Shown: one piece after another, positions 25,366-38,377 of the stretch
Layout: every line of letters begins with the position of its first letter
How positions within the stretch are numbered: the first letter of the stretch is position 1
From: Notospermus geniculatus
Taxonomy: Eukaryota > Nemertea > Pilidiophora > Heteronemertea > Lineidae
Reading direction: 5' to 3'
Length of the DNA stretch: 64,000 nucleotides
Assembly: GCA_002633025.1 (NCBI GenBank)
Contig: NMRB01000411.1
Coordinates: 129,577-193,576, forward strand
Position numbers and translations under genes: made by a program
Notes under the pieces: generated by a model
What the model was told of the DNA's origin: nothing
The model's database searches: none
Seen by the model: only the letters and a program-made list of their open reading frames with translations

Positions 25366-25856
25366 AGGTACTGTCACACTTTAGTAGTTCTTATATAAAA
25401 ATTGCTATCCCGTCCTAAGAAATCGTCGTTGGCCAAATAATGTCTCGACGTTCAGGAGCACCCTTCCCGTCCAAACCCGTCCATGAAGTTTGTAAAAAGA
25501 CTGTAAAAAAGATGTCACTACGTCCACTCCGTTCGCACACAGTTGAGCCCGTTCGGCAACATTTTCAAAGCTCAGTGTGGTGGGGGCATTAATGGCCCAA
25601 TCACACTGAGCTAGTTCTCAGTACGTTCTTGAAAATTTTGCCGAACGGGCTCAAACTGTCTGCGAACGGAGTGGACGTAGTGGCAACTTTTTACAGTCTT
25701 TTTACGAACTTCATGGACGGGCTCGGCGGACGGAAAGAGTGCTCCACAACTTTGAGATACCGTAACTTATTTGGCCAACTTCAGACGTTCTAGCCCGTTT
25801 TACGATTTTATTAGGACGAGGCAGGACGTTTTGAGAATACTCCACTGTGACAGGCC
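25366..25856. mobile_element. Long foldback element
   Basis: The left arm (about 25400-25590) reads CACCCTTCCCGTCC, CCACTCCGTTCGCACAC and GTTCGGCAACATTTTC. The right arm (25600-25856) carries their complements, meeting at TCAGTGTGGTGGGGGC. Fragments of the same family recur at 25945-26175, 29320-29595, 29597-29847 and 29936-30165. Non-coding. Confidence 0.7.
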
Positions 25857-25859
25857 CTT

Positions 25860-28801
25860 AAGGTACTGTCGCACTAAATTCGTGAATTCTGGAGATTGAC
25901 TTCTTGCTTCATTTTGTGTGTCAATTTTGTGCTATTCTGTATCTTGGTCGCACTAAAGTAGTTCTCAAAACGTCCTGTCACGTCCTACAAATACATGTAA
26001 TTCCTCGAAGTGCTGGAGCACCCTTCCCGTCCGAGCCCGTCCATGATATGAAATTCGTATAAAGACTGTAAAAATTGCCACTACATGTACGTCCACTCCG
26101 TTCGCACACAGTTTGAGCCCGTTTGGCAACATTTTCAAGAACGTACTGAGAACTAGCTCAGTGTGATGGGGGCATTTAGCTTCTCAAACGATTTCTTCAC
26201 CAATCCAAGGTCAAGAATGGCCGTTAAATGATAAATGATGACGACGATGATGAAATGATATCACAACTGTAAGGGAAAACAATTGTCTGAAAAACCCGCG
26301 GGTTGTATGCAATGATGGGACTAACGTCTGAAAAACCGAAAAGAAACAAAATTCCTGTTTATACTGGCAAATAAACATCTATACCAGAATTATGTAGCAG
26401 ACTGAAGATGTCGTCATCCAATATTGTATGCAAATAAATGGCAAGTGAGGTGTTATTAAGCCTGATCGATAAATAAACATTTGCATGATGTTGTGTTTAT
26501 TCAATTGCTACCGAAGCTATTTTCTGGAGAGAAAAAAAAAACAAAAACGACACGTATCTAGTATTTTTCTTCTTCACTACGGATGGAGGCGAAATGAGTG
26601 GTAAACAGGACGGGAACCAGGGACCTTGTATTTGTCCCTGAGGTGCTCCGATCACTGACGGTGAAATTGTTCGTCGACAAAATCCCATTCGGAGGGTTCC
26701 CAAGTGACAACCTTTGGTGGCATTTCGAAAGAAACAGCTGGAACAGGGTTCATGGACGTGGATCCTGATCAGGGCTTTAGTGTCAATCAATCGTTACGAT
26801 AATGGGCACTGTAAACTGACGATGCTGTGCTTAATTCAACTTTTCTTTTATGTTGATACGTAAAAGTCGCCTCCGAATTTCGCAAGTTTTCGACCCCAAT
26901 CGGGGTCTTCCTCAGGCACTTTCTAGATCCCAGAAGTTTTATGTTGACGCTTATAGACTCTGTGTAGGCCTAGTCCGTTTGTGTTCTGTTCGCCATCATC
27001 AATTTATGACATTTGTACAACTACAGTGGACAGCCATAGGCCTATGTCCTGTACGCGGCGCCCACCACAGTTGTGAATATTAACAATAATAAAGAAAATT
27101 GACTTGAAATAGTTGAGAAATAAAAAAAAATTGACAATGGAAAATTGACAATGGACCAATATAATTAATTTCAAAACACGATAAACACTTGATAGTTTCA
27201 CGGCACATGCAGCACAATTTGTCACCACTACAGCGGCAACTCAACGAAAAACAAGCCGAAAGACTATTTCAACATGCCAAATTGTGATTTTATTTGAATA
27301 TTATGCGAAGTGATAAAACGGAAAAGAGATCACCCCAAAACATGTTCTACACATGCCACAACAAGAAGACAAATCGACAAGCATTTCTTCCGCTTGGTCG
27401 TTTCTTAGATTACATCGGTTCAAATGATCAGCCCAAAGGCACGATGGCTGTAAATTTCATCCAGCATGCAAATTACCACGTTACAAAACAGTCACCGGGC
27501 ATCTTAAACCATTATGGCCTGTATGCACCAATCCGAATTTGGGTTTAAGCTATATCCCAGCTTAGCTGACCCATAACTTAAGCTGTTATTCAAGCATGTC
27601 AAGAGCTTAAGCGCGAGTTAATCCTAAACTTAAGCACTGTTATTCAAGAGCTAAGCCCGACTTATGGCTCAGCGGTTGTTGGTGCAATAGGATTAAAATT
27701 TAACCTCGAGCTTAAGTTAAACTTGAGCCGAATTGGGGCTAATCTGAGGTTGGTGCATACGGGCCTAAGAATGAGCTTACAGGACAAACAGGTTCTATTC
27801 TTTGAAGTAATCCTGCATCTATGATGGTTTGGAGACGGTGTGACAATCACTATTTCCGAGAGAACCTCTTTTGAGTGCGATATCCGTTATAATCATTACC
27901 GGTATTAACGAGTCTCGTATAAATAAAAGTGCCAATGTGAAATCAGTTTATTGCGAGCAGTGGAAGTGAAAAGATCGACTGGCTTATGTTCTTAAGGAAG
28001 TGAAGGTATTTTCAAAGGCCCGAAAGGGTCATTCGTAATAGGACAAATCCTCTGAAAAGTTTTAAGGACACTGAATTCCACAAGAGATACCGTTTCACCA
28101 AGGAAAACGTCTTAATTTCGTGATACATGTATTACAGTTATACCGGTATTGTAGATATTACAGATTACAGCCACTTCCCGCAGAAATTTCCCGGTTTCGC
28201 CCATTAACAGGCTTCTCTTGACAGTGCGGTTTTAAGCCACTGGAAACGTGGATTAACTTCCGATTAGCCAATTACCGGTATGTTACGGAATCAGGTTTAA
28301 CTCAGGATATAATGATCTGGATTAAAAGTTACAGTTACCGGTACAAAGGTGGGTGCAGGTTCAAATTCGGATGACATATACTCTGAAGTTTAATGGCGAT
28401 TTAGTAAATCTAGGTTTAAGCATGCTAACTGGTGCAAGTTTAGTGAAACAGAGAATTTCCCGTTGTTGTTGGCCATGATTTGAAAATTTACGGCGGAGGA
28501 GCAGTGGCGTAGTTTAGTGCATCCGCGGATACTAACAAAACGGGTCTTTCTTCTTTGCTGGATTTCCTGGACATTCTGAAAAGAAAATGCCCATTAATAG
28601 AACCACTTGGGAAAGCACAGCTTCAGTTCCAATGAATTTTTGAAACTTTAAATTTTCATGAATACCCGCACACAGTCAGACATGCTCAGAGGGAACTCGT
28701 CCTTCGGTATCGTACAGAACATTCGGGTGTGATAGAATCTAATGCCCCCCCCCCCTTTCTGATTCCCCATGCATTGTTTGTCACAGGATTACGGGTCTTG
28801 G
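25860..28801. repeat. Direct duplication A, first copy (about 2.9 kb)
   Basis: Nearly identical to 29849-32755, differing by small indels and scattered substitutions. The matched sequence starts about 100 bases further left, at 25767 and 29501. It includes a MITE with ACCAATCCGAATTTGGG ends (27517-27768). Short open frames inside are duplicated with it and show no protein family. Confidence 0.85.
27517..27768. mobile_element. MITE with GTATGCACCAA ends (and duplicate at 31474-31728)
   Basis: The left end GCCTGTATGCACCAATCCGA pairs with the right end TTGGTGCATACGGGCC. The arms are rich in CTTAAG words such as GCTTAAG and AACTTAAGC. The second copy is carried inside the duplicated block, so it does not represent an independent insertion. 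Confidence 0.65.
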
Positions 28802-29273
28802 TCTCTCTGGCCCGTATGCACCTACGTTGATAAACCTTAGATTAGGCTTAAACTAGGTTTAAGGGGGCGGTAGTGGAAACATACAGCGCCGTTTTAGTGC
28901 GGCGGTCGAAGGTTGAACCGTCTTATTTATGAATAACCATGTATTGTTAATAAAATTAGGCGTCAAGGACAAGCTGATCATGGTTCGTTGCCAAAACCTA
29001 CACTCTTTCAAAAATATTGTCCAGCACAATGCTTTTGTACACCCGGTGCGTCCGTGCGCATAGGCCTATTTTAATGACAATAAGGAGGTTACTTTAATAG
29101 CCCGCGTATTTCGAAAAGCGAGGCGTGTTTAGGCCAAAATATGAAAATTTTGGGAAGACTTTTCTCGTCCATCAGGCATCGCACTTCAGTGGTTTCTTTT
29201 CATTTGGCAGCAGTATGTATATTTGTGCGCAGGGCGCGACGTTGAGATTTTTTCACTATTCAACAGGATTCGG

Positions 29274-29319
29274 NNNNNNNNNNNNNNNNNNNNNNNNNNN
29301 NNNNNNNNNNNNNNNNNNN
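29274..29319. other. Assembly gap (46 N)
   Basis: The gap falls between the two copies of duplication A, within foldback-element sequence. A region of long inverted repeats is expected to be hard to assemble. Confidence 0.95.
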
Positions 29320-29596
29320 GTGTGCGAACGGAGTGGACGTAGTGGCAACGTTTTACAGTCTTTTTAAGAACTTCGTGGATGGGAAGGGTGCTCCAGTACA
29401 TCGAAGCATTATTTGGCCAAGGGTACACGTTCTAGCCCGTTTTACGAGTTTTTTAGGACGGGGCAGGACGTTTTGAGAACGACTTCAGTGTGATGGGGGT
29501 ATTATTTGGCCAACTTCAGACGTTCTAGCCCGTTTTACGATTTTATTAGGACGAGGCAGGACGTTTTGAGAATACTCCACTGTGACAGGCCCTTAA

Positions 29597-29847
29597 TACC
29601 CCCATCACACTGAAGTCGTTCTCAAAACGTCCTGCCCCGTCCTAAAAAAATCGTAAAACGGGCTAGAACGTGTACCCTTGGCCAAATAATGCTTCGATGT
29701 ACTGGAGCACCCTTCCCATCCACGAAGTTCTTAAAAAGACTGTAAAACGTTGCCACTACGTCCACTCCGTTCGCACACTGCAGTTTGAGCCCGTTCGGCA
29801 AAATGTTCAAGAACGTACTGAGAACTAGCTCAGTGTGATGGGGGTAT
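29597..29847. mobile_element. 251-base Harbinger-like MITE with TAA target duplication
   Basis: The ends are TACCCCCATCACACTGA and its complement TCAGTGTGATGGGGGTA (one purine difference inside). TAA flanks both sides (29594-29596 and 29848-29850). The other copy of the surrounding duplication, at 25857-25862, reads CCCTTAAGG with one TAA, which is the empty site. A 3-base TAA duplication is typical of PIF/Harbinger-type elements. No coding capacity. Confidence 0.85.
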
Positions 29848-29848
29848 A

Positions 29849-32755
29849 AGGTACTGTCGCACTAAATTCGTGAATTCTGGAGATTGACTTCTTGCTTCAT
29901 TTTGTGTGTCAATTTTGTGCTATTCTGTATCTTGGTCGCACTAAAGTAGTTCTCAAACGTCCTGTCACGTCCTACAAATACATGTAATTCCTCGAAGTGC
30001 TGGAGCACCCTTCCCGTCCGAGCCCGTCCATGATATGAAATTCGTATAAAGACTTAAAAATTGCCACTACATGTACGTCCACTCCGTTCGCACACAGTTT
30101 GAGCCCGTTTGGCAACATTTTCAAGAACGTACTGAGAACTAGCTCAGTGTGATGGGGGTATTAGCTTCTCAAACGATTTCTTCACCAATCCAAGGTCAAG
30201 AATGGCCGTTAAATGATAAATGATGACGACGATGATGAAATGATATCACAACTGTAGGGAAAACAATTGTCTGAAAAACCCGCGGGTTGTATGCACTGAT
30301 GGGACTAACGTCTAAAAAACCGAAAAGAAACAAAATTCCTGTTTATACTGGCAAATAAACATCTACACCAGAATTATGTATCAGACTGAAGATGTCGTCA
30401 TCCAATATTGTATGCAAATAAATGGCAAGTGAGGTGTTATTAAGCCTGATCGATAAATAAACATTTGCATGATGTTGTGTTTATTCAATTGCTACCGAAG
30501 CTATTTTCTGGAGAAAAAAAAAACAAAAACGACACGTATCTAGTATTTTTCTTCTTCACTACGGATGGAGGCGAAATGAGTGGTAAACAGGACGGGAACC
30601 AGGGACCTTGTATTTGTCCCTGAGGTGCTCACTGACGGTGAAATTGTTCGTCGACAAAATCCCATTCGGAGGGTTCCCAAGTGACATAACCTTTGGTGGC
30701 ATTTCGAAAGAAACAGGGTTCGTGGACGTGGATCCTGATCAGGGCTTTAGTATCAATCAATCGTTGACGATAATGGGCACTGTAAACTGACGATGCTGTG
30801 CTTAATTCAACTTTTCTTTTATGTTGGTACGATACGTAAAAGTCGTCTCCGAATTTCGCAAGTTTTCGACCCCAATCGGGGTCTTCCTCAGGCACTTTCT
30901 AGATCCCAGAAGTTTTATGTTGACGCTTATTGCCAGACTCTGTGTAGGCCTAGTCCGTTTGTGTTCTGTTCGCCATCATCAATTTATGACATTTGTACAA
31001 CTTACAGTGGACAGCCATAGGCCTATGTCCTGTACGCGGCGCCCACCACAGTTGTGAATATTAACAATAACAAAGAAAATTGACAATCGGGACCAATATA
31101 ATTAATTTCAAAACACGATAAACACTTGATAATTTCACGGCACATGCAGCACAATTTTGTCACCACTACAGCGGCAACTCAACGAAAAACAAGCCGAAAG
31201 ACTATTTCAACATGCCAAATTGTGATTTTATTTGAATATTATGCGAAGTGATAAAACGGAAAAGAGATCACCCCAAAACATAGACATACATGTTCTACAC
31301 ATGCCACAACAAGAAGACAAATCGACAAGCATTTCTTCCGCTTGGTCGTTTCTTAGATTACATCGGTTCAAATGATCAGCCCAAAGGCACGATGGCTGTA
31401 AATTTCATCTACAGCATGCAAATTACCACGTTACAAAACAGTCACCGGGCATCTTAAACCATTATGGCCTGTATGCACCAATCCGAATTTGGGTTTAAGC
31501 TAGGCCTATATCCCAGCTTAGCTGACCCATAACTTAAGCTGTTATTCAAGCATGTCAAGAGCTTAAGCGCGAGTTAATCCTAAACTTAAGCACTGTTATT
31601 CAAGAGCTTAAGCCCGACTTATGGCTCAGCGGTTGTTGGTGCAATAGGATTAAAATTTAACCTCGAGCTTAAGTTAAACTTGAGCCGAATTGGGGCTAAT
31701 CTGAGGTTGGTGCATACGGGCCTAAGAATGAGCTTACAGGGCAAACAGGTTCTATTCTTTGAAGTAATCCTGCATCTATGATGATTTGGAGACGGTGTGA
31801 CAATCACTATTTCCGAGAGAACCGCTTTTGAGTGCGATATTCGTTACAATCATTACCGGTACCGAGACTCGTATAAATAAAAGTGCCAATGTGAAATCAG
31901 TTTATTGCGAGCAGTGGAAGTGAAAAGATCGACTGGCTTATGTTCTTAAGGAATTGAAGGTGTACATGTATTTTGAAAGGCCCGAAAGGGTCATTCGTAA
32001 TAGGACAAATCCTCTGAAAAGTTTTAAAGACACTGAATTCCACAAGAGATACCGTTTCACCAAGGAAAACGTCTTAATTTCGTGATACATGTATTACAGT
32101 TATACCGGTATTGTAGATATTACAGATTACAGCCACTTCCCGCAGAAATTTCCCGGTTTCGCCCATTAACAGGCTTCTCTTGACAGTGCGGTTTTAAGCC
32201 ACTGGAAACGTGGATTAACTTCCGATTAGCCAATTACCGGTATGTTACGGAATCAGGTTTAACTCAGGATATAATGATCTGGATTAAAAGTTACAGTTAC
32301 CGGTACAAAGGTGGGTGCAGGTTCAAATTCGGATGACATATACTCTGAAGTTTAATGGCGATTTAGTAAATCTAGGTTTAAGCATGCTAACTGGTGCAAG
32401 TTTAGTGAAACAGAGAATTTCCCGTTGTTGTTGGCCATGATTTGAAAATTTACGGCGGAGGAGCAGTGGCGTAGTTTAGTGCATCCGCGGATACTAACAA
32501 AACGGGTCTTTCTTCTTTGCTGGATTTCCTGGACATTCTGAAAAGAAAATGTCCATTAATAGAACCACTTGGGAAAGCACAGCTCCAGTTCCTATGAATT
32601 TTTGAAACTTCAAATTTTCATGAATACCCCACACAATCATGCTCAGAGGGAACTCGTCCACGGTATCGTACAGAACATTCAGGTGTGATAGAATCTAATG
32701 CCCCCCTCTTTCTGATGTCCCCATGCATTGTTTGTCACAGGATTACGGGTCTTGG
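29849..32755. repeat. Direct duplication A, second copy
   Basis: Second copy of 25860-28801. Small indels distinguish the copies, for example an added TAGGCC near 31501 and GTACAT near 31962. Confidence 0.85.
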
Positions 32756-32756
32756 C

Positions 32757-34348
32757 CTAAGGTCCAATTCTGCAATGGTGCCGCTTAAACCGTAAATGTT
32801 TTGTTCGGGGACATCACATATCGGGAGACATATTAGATTCTATCACACCGGGTTCTCACAGTAGCATGGAATTGATAAATCTAAATTACTGTTAAACACA
32901 TGACTTTCGAATTGTCAGCAGGCATGTTTCCGATCATTTTTCACCCGTCCCCATGTGGTGATGTTTGAGAGTTGTCAACTTCCACTTTGTGATAAAATCC
33001 TAAGGGACTTCTTATTAATCTCGATAACACTAATTTTTCGAAGTTGCAATCCATGTTTCCGTCAGCGTAAGGTTGTACACTCATGAACAGTTTGAGGCTA
33101 AACTCTGGCCGCCTTTTTGCATGCTGTGGAACATTGGAGACTAAAGGGGGGTTTACACGGTTCAACATTTATTGAAAGGTGTTGAATGCTGAAAGGTGGT
33201 AAACGTTGTTAAAAGCTGTTGAACCGTCTAAACCCCTTTCAACACGATCTTTCAACAGCTTTCAACATGTTGCCAGAAATAGGAACATGAAGCTATTTTG
33301 GCAACTCGTTGAAAGCTGTTGAAAGACATGTTGAAGATCACAGAAAACAGAAATCAACTCAAGTGGAGACTCAGATCTCACTAAAGGGACAAAATGGTTC
33401 GAAATACTTTTTGACTCAAAATGAAACCGAAAATATTTCGGCCCGAGACAATGACATCTCAATCTGAGCCTTTTGTCTTAAAATGAAACGGAAAATATGT
33501 TGGGTCGAGAGACTGACAGTCTCATTCTGAGATCANGGCTACCGCCCCCTTAAGTATGGTGCGTACGGGCCTCTAAGGTCCAATTCAATGGTTGCCGCTT
33601 ATCCGTAAATGTATTGTTCGGGGACATCACATATCGGGAGACATATTAGATTCTATCACACCGGGTTCTCACAGTAGCATGGAATTGATAAATCTAAATT
33701 ACTGTTAAACACATGACTTTCGAATTGTCAGCAGGCATGTTTCCGATAATTTTTCACCCGTCCCCATGTGGTGATGTTTGAGAGTTGTCAACTTCCACTT
33801 TGTGATAAAATCCTAAGGGACTTCTTATTAATCTCGATAACACTAATTTTTCGAAGTTACAATCCATGTTTCCGTCAGCGTAAGGTTGTACACTCATGAA
33901 CAGTTTGAGGCTAAACTCTGGCCGCCTTTTTGCATGCTGTGGAACATTGGAGACTAAAGGGGGGTTTACACGGTTCAACATTTATTGAAAGGTGTTGAAT
34001 GCTGAAAGGTGGTAAACGTTGTTAAAAGCTGTTGAACCGTCTAAACCCCTTTCAACACGATCTTTCAACAGCTTTCAACATGTTGCCAGAAATAGGAACA
34101 TGAAGCTATTTTGGCAACTCGTTGAAAGCTGTTGAAAGACCTGTTGAAGATCACAGAAAACAGAAATCAACTCAAGTGGAGACTCAGATCTCACTAAAGG
34201 GACAAAATGGTTCGAAATACTTTTTGACTCAAAATGAAACCGAAAATATTTCGGCCCGAGACAATGACATCTCAATCTGAGCCTTTTGTCTTAAAATGAA
34301 ACGGAAAATATGTTGGGTCGAGAGACTGACAGTCTCATTCTGAGATCA
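32757..34348. repeat. Direct duplication B joined near a single n
   Basis: 32757-33535 and 33573-34348 are nearly identical, including identical 75-codon frames that are not genes. The n at 33536 falls immediately after the first copy, followed by 36 bases of other sequence. This again fits an unmerged alternative haplotype. Confidence 0.85.
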
Positions 34349-34690
34349 CCCAACTCAGATTGAGATGTCATTTTCTCGGGCCGAAATATTTTTGGTTTCA
34401 TTTTGAGTCAAAAAAGTATTTCGAACCATTTTGTCCCTATAGTGAGATCTGAGTCTCCACTCGAGTTGATTTCTTTTTTCTTTGATGTTGAAAGGAGGTT
34501 TGGACGGTTCAACAGGTTTCAACAACGTTCAACACCTTTCAGCTTTCAACAGTTTTCAACTCAGACCCAGATCTGAGTCTCCACTCGAGTTGATTTCTTT
34601 TTTCTGTGATGTTGAAAGGAAGTTTGGACGGTTCAACAGGTTTCAACAACGTTCAACACCTTTCAGCTTTCAACAGTTTTCAACATGTTG
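33150..34690. repeat. TTTCAACA-rich inverted and tandem repeats
   Basis: Dense runs of GTTGAAAG/CTTTCAACA words occur at 33158-33330, 33971-34145 and 34485-34690. The segment 34345-34470 is an inverted copy of about 34150-34280 (GGGCCGAAATATTT, TCATTTTGAGTCAAAAA, GAACCATTTTGTCCC), making a large foldback. 34560-34690 repeats 34445-34555 directly. Confidence 0.65.
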
Positions 34691-34745
34691 AATCGTGTAA
34701 GAATTGAGCAAAACAGTGTAGGCCTATAGCGTCGTAGTAACTTAC

Positions 34746-35160
34746 CCAGCTCATGATACGTCCAGCCTGGATTGTCCTTCACAATTGTCTTTGTTACATC
34801 TTCGTCCGTTGAATCGAATGCAGAGATCAAAACGCATCGTCCTGGTCCCATCATGTCCCCATGGAAGTTGTAACCAGTGCATCCTTCCATGCTGTTCTCC
34901 GCCTTTTTAAACCTTAGCAGGCACTCCGATGCGCACGCTACACCGCTTGCCACTGTCTCATTGTAGACGATTTTTGCCTCGGTGGTGTCCGCTTCGGGGT
35001 CAGTGTTCCAGACGGATTTGTCCTTCGCACCCGACATTAGACGTATCCAAAAATGAATGTCTGCGGACCGATCGTCAGCGTAAGCAATGTGGACGAAAAT
35101 AAAAAGTACGATGATGAGACCAATTCGTAGTTTCCCGGCCATAATTTTGGCGATATCCAA
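34746..35160 (-). CDS. Secreted protein with PAN/apple-like cysteines, first coding exon only
   Basis: The frame opens at 35160, with a second Met at 35142 that gives a typical signal peptide (MAGKLRIG, then a hydrophobic run ending HIAYA). About 110 residues follow with an N-glycosylation motif (NET) and cysteines at 76, 80, 94 and 109 in the order CASEC...CTGYNFH...C. That is the spacing of PAN/apple-like modules, which bind proteins or sugars in extracellular proteins. The exon ends in a good donor, CTGG|GTAAGT, at 34745-34740. No matching downstream exon was recognised on the lower-coordinate side, which is MITE-filled. The gene is therefore incomplete, its remaining exons too short to recognise, or it is truncated. 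The family call is an inference from the cysteine pattern. Confidence 0.6.
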
Positions 35161-37313
35161 CTTCTATCCCTCTTTCCACAGGACTGGTTCTGCAAAAGTC
35201 TGTTTTATTCCGAGGATGTAATATATCCAAGATTCTGTTAATGAATTATTATTTATGAGATATTTCACGATTCCACGACGATATCGAAAACAAACATTGA
35301 AAACCGATGTTTTTCGACTAAAATCTTTTAATGCTGAATCGCGTTGTGGCCCTTCCCATGTGTACTATATTTCGTCCCTTTTGCGAAAGGAAACTACCGC
35401 TAAATGAGGAAACACAAACGCGTGCCCTCGTCAAGTTAACAATCGTCTGACATCAACTCACACGAAACCGATGAGACATGAAAATGAAAAGGCAGAAATT
35501 GGAAGTGAAGTCTCAAATATCAAGAATGGAAGAAACGGCGAATCTTCTTTTGTTGGAAAAAACTAACTCGCTGATAGATCCTTGTCGTTCTGATGCCAAG
35601 GCGTGCACCCTTATAGTTTGCCTTTGGTGTTGTCACTAATGATTATGCCATTGGCTTTCGTCTCCTCTCTCCTGATCATGGATCAATAGGCCTATTCAGG
35701 ATGTCATGTGATGGATCTCCAGGCGAGACACAGCAGCAGGTGGTATGCGTTTTAGTGTGCTGCTGCCATTTAAGCCTACCTTCTGCACATTTCGAGAAGC
35801 CAAACGTACAAAAAGATTGTTCATCAAAATAAAAGGCCTTATATAAGCTTTTCTGACCTTCAGGGTCGGCGTGCCATCTTCGATAGTTATTGAATCGTAG
35901 TTTCAGCCGCTTCCACCCAATAGAGTCTACGTGGGCCCTACTTTCAAACAATGCCGACACGAAATTACACGTGGCGCGGTTCAGCCGGCTACTTATCTGC
36001 GACGGGCCATCCTTTCACGGAAAATGATGCGCCGAATAGGCCTGGATTGCTAAAGAATACTGTATACATGTAGGCCTCAAGAAATTTATTAATTTTATGA
36101 TCACTAATTGCTCCTTATTTGGCTGAGCTGCTGATACGCATGTCCACCAATAGGCACTTGCCAACATCCTTGTATTGGCGTATCTTAGTCGACTGTGTAG
36201 GCCTACGCAACGAAATTTACCTACCAATGGGAGGTCTTCTGGTTGATGAGTACCGTATTCATTTTCTGTTGTGGAGAAGAAAGATGTACCGATTTCGCTG
36301 GTGGTCAGGCTTTTGCTGACCAAGTTCATCCTTAAAACACCAGACTGGATTTTCACCGTAGACTATAGCCTCAGTGCGGGCGAGTGTAGGGCCTACACAC
36401 CGATCAGGACTGCTCGACAAAGACTGTTCGAATCTACTTATTCGAATGACCTTAGTTTGTGTATGGTAGGCCTACCTGATGAAGGGTTAGTATAATGGTA
36501 TCACTACAGCGCGTCCAACTTCTCAAGAGATGAAAAGGATGGCGGCCATCATACACCGTGTCAGTGCCTCTGATCATGTGATTCAATAACGACCAATCAG
36601 AAGGCGTCCTCAAAAATAATCTCGAAAATTTCTCACAAAATCGTACAAAAAACTCGAAGCCGGTGAAATAACTCTAATTTCTTTTTTCGGGACACGCTTT
36701 GACCTCAAATGATTTGAGTATGCACCAATAGTCAATCGATTACGTGAAAGGAAAAGGGTGAAAAATTGAGGACAAAATTGAAAATGCTGAAAGTGTGATA
36801 ATTTTTGTGGTGAGAATGCCTGAAGGCCAGTTCCAACCACATTCCTGCGTCACAGCTGAGAGAATGCCACTGGTGATGCCATCAGCAACAATGTTGAAAC
36901 CACTTTTCCAAGTCTCTGCGCTAGGAGCAAAGTGTTTGTACACAAATCAATTATCCTAAGCTGTCGTACAAGATATTGATGTCACCAGACTATTATCTTT
37001 TCAACGTTTGTGCAACCGGCCCCAGATGAGTAGGCCTAGTACCGGAACTCAGTTGTAATGCCATAACATGTTGTTAGCATCATTCTGAACTCTCAGAAAA
37101 AAGATTCGGTGATACAGAGAAGCAAGAGCTGGAGTTTGTGAGAACGGAGCCATGCAAATACAACTTAGGTCATTGTTCGAGATGCGTTGGTATTTTAGAC
37201 GGAGGCCAGGGGTTCCTTAGTGCTGAGGACAAGCAGGGTGTGGAACAAATACGTGTATTGCAATATTGTCTACTTTTGCTGTAGGATTCTTACTCTCAGA
37301 TGAAATGCAGTTT

Positions 37314-37359
37314 CCAGCACTGCATCCAGCGCCAAATTTGGCGCTGGATGCAGTGCTGG
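37314..37359. repeat. Perfect 46-base palindrome without spacer
   Basis: Arms of 23 bases with no loop and no mismatch, from CCAGCACTGCATCCAGCGCC inward to AAATTT at the centre. It contains GGCGC words, unlike the surrounding AT-rich DNA. No transposon ends were seen around it. Confidence 0.9.
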
Positions 37360-38086
37360 TTTAAATTGCAATTTAAATTGCCGAGAAAAAAGACAGGTGA
37401 GGGGCAAAATTTCATTGTCCGAATTAGTGTGAGTTCAGTGATGAACGGGTTATGCAAACGCTGCAATAACGCAGCAGTTTTTTACCCTCATCATGAAAAA
37501 AATGTCGCTGTATCACTGTCACAGAGCTCATCCATATTACATTATTGATTGACAGCTACAGGCCGATAAAACACTTGTCACCATAGCGATGACAAAGGAT
37601 TCTGTCGCCTGATAGATGAAGGATGTTTCAGAAAAAGTTCTCGATTAACATCATGCCATTGTTCAAATCATCAATTATCAAACATGACAGGTGTTTTTTT
37701 ACTCCAACCATGATTTGTTTTTGCATGTAAATGGAGTGTTAAGTAATCATTCATATATTTTCACTCATCTAAATTTTATTAACTTCAACTCTTCAACTTC
37801 ATTAAAGCATCTTTTTTGCTGCTGATACAGGGATTTCACAATGCTCCCGGCACGTAACGTCTTTCTTATTCGCTGCTAAATTCTGGAAACATTCAACATG
37901 ACGTGGACCTGGAATCTAGTCTTGTTGTTTAGTCGTTCCGGGAGTCGTTCAACGAAGGATTATGATGGCTATAGAAGCCAGGACCATTCGAATACATCCT
38001 CACAATAGTAGACTATTGTAATTCGGACATGCATTACAAGGACTACCATTCCTTTCACGTCAATGTCGACCCAAACACACCGACTG

Positions 38087-38377
38087 CAGGCGCGGATCCA
38101 GGATTTTGGGCAGAGGGGGGTCAGGGCCGCCGAAGGCGGTCGTTTCGGGCGGGCGACGAAGATCCCCGGCCCGACGGGGGGTCTGGGGGCCTCCCCCAGA
38201 AAATTTTGAAATCTAGAAGGCCGTAGACGCGATTTTCTGGCATCTCAGTATCAAAACAGAAGCTTTATTCTTGCATTTTTTGCTTGTTGTCGGAAATTAC
38301 TGAAAAAAAAACAATTGGTAGTGGCGAGCAGGGGGGGGGTCACGACCCCCAAAACCCCCCCTCTGGATCCGCGCCTG
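38087..38377. mobile_element. MITE with CAGGCGCGGATCCAGG ends and 5-base TSD
   Basis: The left CAGGCGCGGATCCAG is complemented on the right by CTGGATCCGCGCCTG. GACTG at 38082-38086 and 38378-38382 is a perfect 5-base target duplication. G- and C-rich stretches flank the interior as in 23828-24101, so the two belong to one family. Confidence 0.85.

Larger units (their letters stand above)
21722..34745. other. Intergenic region rich in MITEs and duplications
   Basis: Upstream flank of CLASRP through to the PAN-like exon. It contains the elements listed separately plus a GC-rich patch at about 22640-22735 (CGGACGGGCGG, GCGCGCGC), the likely CLASRP promoter or untranslated first exon. No other credible coding exon was found. 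Confidence 0.55.

Noticed and set aside
25860-32755. Tandem paralogous genes
   Set aside because: The duplicated block contains no credible coding exons, only MITEs and non-coding DNA.
32941-34275. Duplicated frames of 75 and 66 codons
   Set aside because: They are identical only because the DNA is duplicated; the frames run through TTTCAACA repeats and lack gene features.
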